In this document: positions 14,640 to 21,289 of the stretch, piece by piece
Layout of the letters: each line of letters begins with the position of its first letter
Position numbering within the stretch: the first letter of the stretch is position 1
From: CAYVBE01 sp964448935
GTDB taxonomy: Bacteria > Planctomycetota > Brocadiia > SM23-32
DNA length: 21,289 bases
Assembly: GCA_964448935.1 (NCBI GenBank)
Contig: CAYVBE010000054.1
Span: forward strand, 1-21,289
Direction: 5' to 3'
Notes under the pieces: model-generated
What the model was told of the DNA's origin: nothing
The model's database searches: none
What the model saw: only the letters and a program-made list of their open reading frames with translations
Translations under genes and position numbers: made by a program

Positions 14640-16019
14640 ATGAATATGCTGAAACGAAATAAGATATGGGTGGCGTTCGGCGTGCTGGTGCTGGTCGGCA
14701 GCGTCGCCCTCGGCTTCATGGCGTTCCGGCAAAGCAGCGCTAACAAGCGTGCGCGGGAAAAGCTGCAGAACCAGAAAGAGGACCTGGAACGATACGTGAG
14801 CGGCGAGGCAGTGCCGGGCGGACAGTGGATCGAGCGTGCGGAGGACCTGCGGGAGCAATGGCAAGCCGAGCTCAATACGGTGCGGCAGTTCCTGCTCCAG
14901 CGGGACAAGCTGATCGAGACCTACTTCACCGCGCCGAACGAGGGAATCACCGAGGGCCCGCTTGAGGGCGGCATGTGGAAGAGGGTTTACGAGCGCAAAC
15001 GCACCGAGCTCACCGAGCGGCTCGACCGGGTCTTCCCCGTTTCCGGCGGCAACCCCCTTATATTCCAGAGCTATGGCACCGAGTGGCCGGAAAGTGAGGA
15101 GATGCGGGAACAGGAGAAACGGTACTGGATACAGTACTACCTGGTTGACGCTCTGGCCTCGCTGAACCAGAGGTGGATAGAGGAACGGGCCGCCGCGACG
15201 CCAATGGGCGGTCTGGCAGCACAGCCGGGCGTGGACAAGGCCGTGGTGATGACGTTCGAGATGTTCGACTTCGGCACCGAACCGGAGCAGTTGATTGACC
15301 CCAGCCACGATGATCTGTTCGAGCCCATACCGTTCTCCTTGACCGTCGGGACCACGTTTCCCGACGTCCCTGTCGTTGTGGGGGCGTTGCTTTCGAGCGA
15401 GATAAACATGGAGATTACAGGACTCCGAGTCCAGCGGGCGGTTGCCGGCGAACAGGTGGTCGAGCGGGGACGGGAAGAGCGCGGCGAATACGAGGAAGAC
15501 CGCCGCCGGGAGATGGAACGGGAGGAGGAGATGCGCCGGCAGCAGGAGCGTGAGGAGGCGATGCGCCGGGAGCGCGAAGCAGAGGAACGCGAAGAACGGA
15601 GGCCGAGAAGAGGGGAGCCGCGCGTGGGAGAGGGGGTCATCCCCTCCACGTTGCTGGAGAGTTTGCGAGAGGCATATGGCGGACAGATCCCCCAGGACGT
15701 CCTGGAGAGGCTGACCCAGCAATTTCTGGAAGCTCAGCGCCGGCTTGAAGAGGCAGATGAGGCGTACGAGGCTGAGAATTACTTTCAGGCACGGCAGCTC
15801 TATGAGATGCTCTACGAGAACCGCCAGCGCCTTACGGAAACTCAGCGTCGGCAGGTGCGTGACAAATTAGATGCGATCGAGCGCCTGGAGGAGAGCGGGC
15901 GCCTGGGCGGCGGTATACGACGGGGCGGTGTGCGTCTGCCCCCGGACCTGGTGCATGTGGTGATCAAAGGCTACGTGCTGGACTACACGGGCGCCCAGGA
16001 AGAGCGGGAATCGGATTGA
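14640..16019 (+). CDS. PilO-like inner-membrane pilus protein with E/R helix and TPR-like hairpin
   Basis: I do not recognise this 459-residue protein by strong motifs, but topology and position match PilO, and possibly the Amuc_1100 type of pilus-like protein. It has one membrane helix (residues 10-28), a coiled-coil (about 31-56), and an alpha/beta periplasmic region (about 60-270; PFSLTVGTTFPDVPVVVGAL fits a PilO-type ferredoxin-like strand-helix unit). A highly charged Glu/Arg stretch (about 275-322) should form a single alpha helix. A TPR-like hairpin (about 372-417) closely resembles the first repeat of the lipoprotein encoded further downstream, and a final segment LVHVVIKGYVLDYTG may be a closing beta strand. 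GGAAGG precedes the ATG; the gap after the PilMN gene is 44 nt. Role: periplasmic scaffold between inner membrane and secretin. Confidence 0.7.
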   Translation: MNMLKRNKIWVAFGVLVLVGSVALGFMAFRQSSANKRAREKLQNQKEDLERYVSGEAVPGGQWIERAEDLREQWQAELNTVRQFLLQRDKLIETYFTAPNEGITEGPLEGGMWKRVYERKRTELTERLDRVFPVSGGNPLIFQSYGTEWPESEEMREQEKRYWIQYYLVDALASLNQRWIEERAAATPMGGLAAQPGVDKAVVMTFEMFDFGTEPEQLIDPSHDDLFEPIPFSLTVGTTFPDVPVVVGALLSSEINMEITGLRVQRAVAGEQVVERGREERGEYEEDRRREMEREEEMRRQQEREEAMRREREAEEREERRPRRGEPRVGEGVIPSTLLESLREAYGGQIPQDVLERLTQQFLEAQRRLEEADEAYEAENYFQARQLYEMLYENRQRLTETQRRQVRDKLDAIERLEESGRLGGGIRRGGVRLPPDLVHVVIKGYVLDYTGAQEERESD

Positions 16020-16049
16020 CAGCGCATCTCTCAAGGGCGGTAAGAGACG

Positions 16050-16075
16050 CTACAACGGTAGCCAGGAGGCTGTAG
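16050..16075 (+). promoter_or_regulatory. Alternative hairpins around the ribosome-binding site of the third pil gene
   Basis: CTAC (16050-16053) can pair with GTAG at 16058-16061, leaving AGGAGG (16064-16069) open. It can also pair with GTAG at 16072-16075 together with AGCC/GGCT, which places the AGGAGG in a hairpin. A further imperfect stem (TCTCT/AGAGA) lies at 16021-16050. This could tune translation of the following gene; stems are short and the idea is untested. Confidence 0.25.
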
Positions 16076-16076
16076 A

Positions 16077-17378
16077 ATGCCAGTGCAGAGAAGGAGTTGG
16101 TTTTTCCAACACTTCGAAAAAATCGTTTGCGGTGCGGCGGCAGCGCTGGTACTGTTGGGCGTCTACTTCGTCCGGCCCAGAAGAACCCTTTCGCCGGACC
16201 TTAGGCCGAACGGGCTGAATCCAGTGATAGACCGCCTGGCAGAGCGCGCGCGCACCGGCCCGCCGCCCGTCGCTGACCCCCCATCCGTGGGGCGACAGGT
16301 GATCGCGCGGTATACCGGTGCTCCCGGTGTCGGCAGCCTCCCCAACAAGATGGCTCTCACGCAGCCGGAGGTCTACGAACCCGTGCGGGTAGGACCCGGC
16401 ATGGAGTTCAGGCTGACCTTCAGGGCTCCGTTGGCGGCCGATACGGTGCGGGTTACGGGGGATGATACGCCGTTGGACATCGTCACCCGGCCCGGCCGGC
16501 AGGGCGTGGACTACAACACCGTGGTGGTCCAGAGCCGACAGGTCGAAGGCGAGGCCACCGTGGAAGGGGCCGCTGGTGGAGTCAAACACATCTATCCCGT
16601 CGTCGTGAGCGCAGATGTCGCAGGTGCCCCGCCGAAACCGGGCGGTCTGGTGGTGCAAGAGGCCCGGGGCTCGGTGTTGCTGGAGTGTACGCCACCGGCC
16701 GGCGCAGGAGCCGCCAACATCGCTGCGTATGAGATATGGCGGAGGGACGCATCCGACCCCCTTATCGAGTTCGAACGCGTCGGAACCGCCACAGTCGAAC
16801 AGGCCGGCACTGAGGACTACAGCACTGTGGTCCAGGGCCTGGAGGGCCTGCCCGAGGACCAAAAGCAAGAACTCATCCGGGAACTGGCCGGCGGCAATGC
16901 GTTGTGGCGCGACCTGGATGTCAGCCCCGGCAACCGTTACATTTACAAGGCCCGTGCAGTGGGTCGGAACACGTTCCCCGAGAAGGGCGGGTTCGCCGAG
17001 CCTGTGACCGTCCACGTGGTGCCCAATGTGGACTTCAGGTTCACTCTGGTCGGCGCGGACAGCGTGCGGTTCGAGCTGCTGAAAAAGGTGGACGAGGACC
17101 GATTTATCCGGAAAAGCCGCTGGCTCATGGCCGGCGACAAGATCGCAACCGTCGAAGTCTCCCCGGAAACCGGTGGGGCCGAGACCATAGAGACGAACTA
17201 CACCGTGGTTGATCTGCACAGACGGGCCAGAGTGCCCGGCACCCAGCGGACGGCGAGCCGCGTCATCTACGCCGACGAAGCCGGGCTGCTGCACGCCCGT
17301 TACTGGGGCGAAGTCGGCAGCGAAGAACTGTGGGAGGAAGCAAGAACGGCCGGCGAGGCCGCAGGGGGCGGCAGATGA
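16077..17378 (+). CDS. Inner-membrane protein with FnIII-like domain in the PilP position
   Basis: No family is recognised with certainty. The 433-residue protein has a basic N-terminus, one membrane helix (about residues 16-32) and a Pro-rich linker (about 55-75). A beta-rich domain follows (about 95-180). A fibronectin-III-like domain (about 184-314) shows PPKPGGLVV at the start, AAYEIWRRDASDP in the middle and SPGNRYIYKARAVGRN near the end. The C-terminal domain (about 315-405) runs FRFTLVGADSVRFELLKK, then KSRWLMAGDKIATVEV, then NYTVVDLHRRA. That pattern of a strand, a pause with GD, then a short strand recalls the PilP/GspC secretin-binding fold. Its place after PilO and before the secretin also suggests PilP. 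AGGAGG lies 7 nt before the ATG. Confidence 0.6.
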   Translation: MPVQRRSWFFQHFEKIVCGAAAALVLLGVYFVRPRRTLSPDLRPNGLNPVIDRLAERARTGPPPVADPPSVGRQVIARYTGAPGVGSLPNKMALTQPEVYEPVRVGPGMEFRLTFRAPLAADTVRVTGDDTPLDIVTRPGRQGVDYNTVVVQSRQVEGEATVEGAAGGVKHIYPVVVSADVAGAPPKPGGLVVQEARGSVLLECTPPAGAGAANIAAYEIWRRDASDPLIEFERVGTATVEQAGTEDYSTVVQGLEGLPEDQKQELIRELAGGNALWRDLDVSPGNRYIYKARAVGRNTFPEKGGFAEPVTVHVVPNVDFRFTLVGADSVRFELLKKVDEDRFIRKSRWLMAGDKIATVEVSPETGGAETIETNYTVVDLHRRARVPGTQRTASRVIYADEAGLLHARYWGEVGSEELWEEARTAGEAAGGGR

Positions 17379-17394
17379 GAAACCGTCCCCGGAT

Positions 17395-17407
17395 AGCCGG
17401 ACCGGCT
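17395..17407. repeat. Palindrome in the gap before the lipoprotein gene
   Basis: AGCCGG and CCGGCT flank a single A in the 106-nt gap between the PilP-position gene and the lipoprotein gene. A second, looser pair AGAGG/CCTCT (17437-17459) follows. Neither is followed by a T-run and no promoter is evident, so read-through within the operon is expected; a role in RNA processing is possible. Confidence 0.3.
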
Positions 17408-17484
17408 GATGTGCTCTGGACGTACGGGAGACCCATAGAGGCATTAGAGAGCATCCTCTGCCAATACTCATGCGAGGAATAACC

Positions 17485-20400
17485 ATGCAGCGAGCCAATC
17501 ACCTGGCGCTCATGCTGTCGTTGGCGGTCGTTCTGGTCCTTGGCCAGTTGATGGGATGCGCGGCTGCCGGGAAACCCGAGGCCGCAGAACCCGAAGGGGC
17601 CGCCGAAGCGGCGGCCGATACGGTGCAGCAGACCTTACGGGCCGCCGACCAGGCGTTCCGGAACGAGCAGTACGGGCAGGCCGCGGAACTCTATGCGTCC
17701 CTCCAAAAGGCCGAGGATGACCTGACACCCGAGCAGCAGGAGACCGTGCAGGCCCGCCTCGCGAGGATAGACAGCATACTGCACCAGCAGCAGGTCCAGG
17801 AGCGGGCCGCCATCTCACGCGGACAGGCGCCCGCCGCGCTCGAAGAAGTCAAAGGGTTGTGCGACGACGGCAATTACGATGAAGCCGCCGCAAAACTGCA
17901 GGTAGTCGAAGAACTCTGGGACGAACTGCCGGTGACGTTGCGGCTGCGCGTGGACGAGCTGCGCAACAGGGTGAGTGAGAACACCGACGCCCTTTCCGCG
18001 CTGACCAAAAAGCAGAAAGTCCACCGCGCCAAAGCATACATGAGCATCGGGCTCGACGCGCGGGATCAGGGCAACTACGCACTGGCCGCGCCCGTGCTGG
18101 ACGCCGCCGAGAGCTTTGACGTGAGCCTGGGCCTGTTCGGACTGGGCAGCCGGCGCCTGCACAAGGCACGGCAACACGTGCACGAGAAACTCAGTTCGCT
18201 CCGGCTGTCCTTCCAGGCCGGCAAATCCGCCCATCAGGCCGGCGACTACGAGACCGCGACCGGCCAGTTGGGACGCGTCGTAGAGGCCAACATCCAGATC
18301 GGCGAGGGCCGGCTGGAGGAGGCCCGGCAACTTCTTGCCGAGGCCCAGGAGAAGTTGGAGCAGCAGCAGAGGGCAATCGCCCGGCAGGAGACCGAAAAAG
18401 CCACCGGGCTGCTGGGTGAGGCCGAATCGCTGGTGGAGCAAGAGGAATACGAGGAAGCGGCCTCGGTTCTGGCCGAACTTCACCCGCTGGAGAAACGGCT
18501 GGACGAGGGGCAGAAGGCCCGCGTCGCCGAGCTTCGCCGGCAGGTGCTGGCGGCCGGCGGTCCCCTGGCCGCTGCCACGGAGCAGGAGAAGCGGCAGATC
18601 GCCCTGGATAAGCTGGAAGATGGGCTGGCCGCCTACGAGCAGAACCGGTACGTGGACGCCAAAGAAGCTCTGGACGCCGTTGCCGCCATGGACGTGGACC
18701 TGGGCCGCAGCAACACGCGCAGACTCAGGAAGGCCCGCTCCGAGGTGACCCAGGAACTCGAACGCCTGCACAACGCCTTCGAGAAGGGCATGGCCGCATA
18801 CCGGGAGCAAGACTACGCCACCGCGCGGGAGAACCTGCAGATGGTCGCCGGTTCGGGGGTCCAGATCGGGGGCCCGATGAAGCAGCAGGCAGCCGATACG
18901 CTGGCGGCCATCCAGGCAGAATCCCGCCGCGGCGAGCTGGAAGAGGTGGCACAGCGACAGAAAGAGGCAGAGGTCATCCGGCAGAGGGCCGGCCGCGTGC
19001 TGGATGCCCTGGAGAAAGTGTCCGATCTGCTGGCGCTGGCGGACAATGCGATCAATGCCGGCGATCTGGAGGAGGCCCGAGAGGCGCTCAAGGAGGCCGA
19101 CGGGCTCCTGCAGACCGAGGGAGTAGAGGGCACCGCCGCCGCAGCCGAGCTGGCGCAGAAGATTGACGCCAAAATGGCAGTCGTGGCCAGCGTGAGCGAG
19201 AAGAGAACCCGCCGCGAGAAAGTGGAGGAGCAGGTGGCCACCCTCATCCAGGAAGCGGAGAACCTGGCCGGCACCGACCTGGTCGCCGCTGAGGGCAAGA
19301 TCGCAAGGGTGCAGCAGTTGGTCGCCGCCGAGGGCATTTCTCTGACCGCCGAGCAGCAGAAAACACTGGACGAAATAGACCAGAAGATCAGGCAGGAGTA
19401 TGGGCTTGTGCGTAGCCTGGCGCGGGAGCAGGCCAGGCGGGTTCCCGTTGTGGCCAGGGAATACGCCTCCCGAGGCGAATACCAAAAGGCTGTGGACCTC
19501 CTGCAACCGGTCGAGAAGGCGCCGTCGCTGGTGGCTGACGAGGAGTTGAAGCGCCAGGCCACCAACATGCGCGTGCACATGCAGCAGGAGGCCGCCGATC
19601 AAGAGGCAGCAGCAGAGAGAATCATCAAGCAGTTCGACGAGGCCCGGCAGCTTCTGGAGCAGAAAGAACTCAAAGCCTCCATGTACGGCGCCATTCTGAG
19701 CGATGCGCAGGAAAAAGGCCTTGCGGGCCAGGCGCTCATGGATGTCTATGAGGCCGGCGTCAAATTCTTGGAAGAAGACGTGAATCAGCGCTTGAACGCA
19801 ACACGGCCGGACTACGGCACGATGGCAGCGGACATACTGGCAGAAGCCGAATTGCCCATGCACCGGCAACTTGCCGAGTATTACCTGCAGAACGATGCTC
19901 CGGGCCTGGCTGAGCCGCATTTACAGGCCTTGCAGGAGCAGGGGGCAGGCTCAAGCTGGGCTGAGGAGAAGCTGGCGAACCTGGCGTCGTTGAGGATTGC
20001 CGCCGAAAACGCCCGGTTGCGTGCGATTGCCAGCGAGGTGGACGAAATCTATAGACTGGCGGAGGAACTGGAGAACCTCCTGAACCAGGGTTTGCTGAGC
20101 GAGGCCCGTTCGGTCCAGCAGCGCCTGTGGGATGCGCGGGTGAAACTGGCGGTTAAGAAAGCGGAAAGGGCACTGGCGCGGGGTGACTGGCAGGGCGCCC
20201 GAAGCATTCTCGATGAAGCGCCCGTCGAGGGCACGTCGGCCAGCGCTCCGGGTGCCTACCAGGAAGTTCGGGAAAAGGTGGACTGCCGTGCCACCGTGGC
20301 CAAAGACCTGGAGGATGCGCGAGCGGCCATAGCGGCGGGGCAGCTTGAGAAGGCCTCCGGACTGCTTCAGTCCGTGGGAGAGCATACCTGCCGCGGTCCG

Positions 20401-21009
20401 GCGCAGGAAATCAAACTCAACCACCTGGCCGCGGTGCTGGAGCCCGTTCGCGTGCGAAAGGCCGACTGGGCCGCCATGCGGGCCTGGCAGCAACGGACCC
20501 TTGCCAAAAGCCGCGGCCGGTTGAAGGAATTGCAGCGCCGACAAGATGCGTGGGAAACCTATCGCCAGGCTGTTGAGGCCCTGCTCGTCCATTTGGACAT
20601 ACACAAAACCATCGACGGGTTCACGGCTGCGCTGCAGGAGAAAGAGGCCCTGATTCCGGCGGAGTCTCAGATGACGCAGGATGTGCTGTCCCGTGTGGAG
20701 GTCGTCCTGGCGGACGCCCGCCGTCTGCTGGATGAGGCGGAGCAGCAGTTGGAATCGGGTCGGTACGCCGCTGCTGTGGACAGCGTAGCCGAAGCAAAGC
20801 AAACCGAAGGGTTTTCGCTCTCGACAGAGCTGAAGCAGAAGGCGCAGCGATTGACCGGGCAAATTCAGCAGGCAGAAGAGAAAGCCAGGAAGCTCTACAC
20901 GGAGGCCGTCCAGGCCCATCAAGAAGGAGATGTGCAGAGGGTGAAGAGCCTGATCAGTGAGTTGGAGAGCAAATACTCCCACACTCAAGTGTACCAGAAA
21001 AATCAGTGA
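17485..21009 (+). CDS. Very large TPR-like repeat lipoprotein of the pilus operon
   Basis: The 1174-residue protein starts with a lipoprotein signal: a hydrophobic stretch (residues 7-22) and lipobox LMGC with Cys25 as the lipidated residue. The following Ala-Ala does not signal inner-membrane retention, so outer-membrane anchoring is likely. The rest is almost wholly alpha-helical, Ala/Glu/Gln/Leu-rich, and built of about 14 TPR-like helical hairpins with a core like GxYxxAxxxL (for example NEQYGQAAELY, DGNYDEAAAKL, EEYEEAASVL, QDYATARENL, SGRYAAAVDSV), mixed with long coiled-coils. A block of about 190 residues is duplicated. The ATG at 17485 has GAGG 7 nt upstream; another at 17470 would add five residues and lacks one. 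It could act as pilotin/PilF analogue or as a periplasmic scaffold for the secretin. Confidence 0.82.
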   Translation: MQRANHLALMLSLAVVLVLGQLMGCAAAGKPEAAEPEGAAEAAADTVQQTLRAADQAFRNEQYGQAAELYASLQKAEDDLTPEQQETVQARLARIDSILHQQQVQERAAISRGQAPAALEEVKGLCDDGNYDEAAAKLQVVEELWDELPVTLRLRVDELRNRVSENTDALSALTKKQKVHRAKAYMSIGLDARDQGNYALAAPVLDAAESFDVSLGLFGLGSRRLHKARQHVHEKLSSLRLSFQAGKSAHQAGDYETATGQLGRVVEANIQIGEGRLEEARQLLAEAQEKLEQQQRAIARQETEKATGLLGEAESLVEQEEYEEAASVLAELHPLEKRLDEGQKARVAELRRQVLAAGGPLAAATEQEKRQIALDKLEDGLAAYEQNRYVDAKEALDAVAAMDVDLGRSNTRRLRKARSEVTQELERLHNAFEKGMAAYREQDYATARENLQMVAGSGVQIGGPMKQQAADTLAAIQAESRRGELEEVAQRQKEAEVIRQRAGRVLDALEKVSDLLALADNAINAGDLEEAREALKEADGLLQTEGVEGTAAAAELAQKIDAKMAVVASVSEKRTRREKVEEQVATLIQEAENLAGTDLVAAEGKIARVQQLVAAEGISLTAEQQKTLDEIDQKIRQEYGLVRSLAREQARRVPVVAREYASRGEYQKAVDLLQPVEKAPSLVADEELKRQATNMRVHMQQEAADQEAAAERIIKQFDEARQLLEQKELKASMYGAILSDAQEKGLAGQALMDVYEAGVKFLEEDVNQRLNATRPDYGTMAADILAEAELPMHRQLAEYYLQNDAPGLAEPHLQALQEQGAGSSWAEEKLANLASLRIAAENARLRAIASEVDEIYRLAEELENLLNQGLLSEARSVQQRLWDARVKLAVKKAERALARGDWQGARSILDEAPVEGTSASAPGAYQEVREKVDCRATVAKDLEDARAAIAAGQLEKASGLLQSVGEHTCRGPAQEIKLNHLAAVLEPVRVRKADWAAMRAWQQRTLAKSRGRLKELQRRQDAWETYRQAVEALLVHLDIHKTIDGFTAALQEKEALIPAESQMTQDVLSRVEVVLADARRLLDEAEQQLESGRYAAAVDSVAEAKQTEGFSLSTELKQKAQRLTGQIQQAEEKARKLYTEAVQAHQEGDVQRVKSLISELESKYSHTQVYQKNQ

Positions 21010-21034
21010 ATCCCGGGCCGAGGGGCAAATCTGT

Positions 21035-21065
21035 TTGACACAGAGGTCAATATACCGGCTAATAG
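21035..21065 (+). promoter_or_regulatory. Possible internal promoter before the last gene
   Basis: A perfect TTGACA lies at 21035-21040, in the gap after the lipoprotein gene. The -10 partner is poor: GCTAAT at 17 nt or TAATAG at 19 nt. It may allow extra transcription of the downstream gene independently of the operon promoter, but the call is weak. Confidence 0.35.
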
Positions 21066-21165
21066 TGGGCGGCTTTTTCGGAGAGATACCATGCTGAAGG
21101 AAGCCGGACAGCGGACGGGCGGCTCGGATGCCGGACTGACAACAAGCAACTGGCGGAGGTTGAAG

Positions 21166-21289
21166 ATGCTTAGGAAGATCGGTGTGATACCTGTGAGCTT
21201 GTTGGTTCTGATCGGTGTTTCGTCCTTCGTCTATTGTCAGGAAGAGGCGACGGACGAGAAGGGTCCCGGCATCAGCGAACTGCAGAAAT
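21166..21289 (+). CDS. Exported protein N-terminus, candidate secretin (cut by window edge)
   Basis: Only about 41 residues are visible. They begin with a clear signal peptide (MLRKIGVIPVSLLVLIGVSS, then FVYCQEE) with likely signal-peptidase I cleavage just before QEE; the lipobox fit is poor because Tyr precedes the Cys. The mature part is acidic (EEATDEKGPG). The start at 21166 was chosen for GGAGG at 6 nt and the compact signal peptide; an in-frame ATG at 21091, also with a fair GGAGAG site, would add 25 residues. Nothing in the visible residues identifies the family. By position after PilM-N, O, P-like and lipoprotein genes, a PilQ-type secretin is the natural expectation. Confidence 0.5.
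   Translation, partial: MLRKIGVIPVSLLVLIGVSSFVYCQEEATDEKGPGISELQK

Noticed and set aside
17379..17484. A separate promoter before the lipoprotein gene
   Set aside because: No pair of -35 and -10 boxes with acceptable spacing was found; only palindromes are present, so operon read-through is assumed.
17815..19920. A 701-codon open frame on the minus strand across the lipoprotein gene
   Set aside because: It lies entirely opposite a coherent repeat protein with signal peptide. Its Leu/Gly/Gln/His-rich translation is the typical mirror of Ala/Glu/Gln-rich coding DNA and shows no domain or ribosome-binding site.
1..21289. tRNA, rRNA, CRISPR arrays, insertion sequences or attachment sites
   Set aside because: No cloverleaf with a conserved T-arm, no regularly spaced direct repeats and no transposase or integrase frames were seen by eye; short ncRNAs cannot be excluded without a covariance-model search.

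Overview
The window is high-GC bacterial DNA with no sign of phage, insertion sequences, CRISPR or RNA genes. It carries two large, functionally separate blocks with a short housekeeping stretch between them. Every gene that can be judged is intact, and gene density is high. The mix of a complete-looking division/cell-wall cluster, a meso-diaminopimelate-type MurE and a pilus-alignment operon of unusual architecture suggests a Gram-negative-type (double-membrane) organism. The pilus block resembles, from memory, the Amuc_1098-1101 locus of Akkermansia, so a PVC-superphylum bacterium (Verrucomicrobiota, Kiritimatiellota, Lentisphaerota or a Planctomycetota relative) is my best guess. That assignment is inference, not proof.

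Region 1 (1-9260, minus strand) is a dcw cluster read right to left: mraZ, rsmH, ftsL, ftsI, murE, murF, mraY, ftsW and the first 49 codons of murG, which leaves the window at base 1. From rsmH onward the genes overlap by 1-8 nt or are separated by at most 10 nt, so they should be translationally coupled. A near-consensus sigma70 promoter (TTGACA, 17 nt, TATATT) lies about 110 nt before mraZ. The leader behind it holds a cluster of short GTNAC elements and GGG decads that could be the MraZ operator.

Region 2 (9428-12620) holds housekeeping and sugar genes. ruvX is on the plus strand, divergent from mraZ. Next comes a minus-strand pair, a D-lyxose/D-mannose isomerase and a ROK sugar kinase, with its own TTGACA/TAGAAT promoter; the pair could carry mannose through fructose to fructose-6-phosphate. 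miaA follows on the plus strand.

Region 3 (12617-21289, plus strand) is a type IV pilus-like alignment operon driven by a TTGACA-17-TATTAT promoter whose -35 box overlaps the miaA stop codon. It encodes in order: a PilM-PilN fusion; an inner-membrane PilO-like protein with an E/R-rich helix and a TPR-like hairpin; an inner-membrane protein with an FnIII-like domain in the PilP position; a 1174-residue TPR-like lipoprotein; and the start of an exported protein that by position is probably the secretin. Together they look like a trans-envelope PilMNOPQ-type scaffold rebuilt with a fused subunit and a very large repeat lipoprotein. No motor ATPase, platform protein or pilin gene is in view. This block is the most unusual part of the window.
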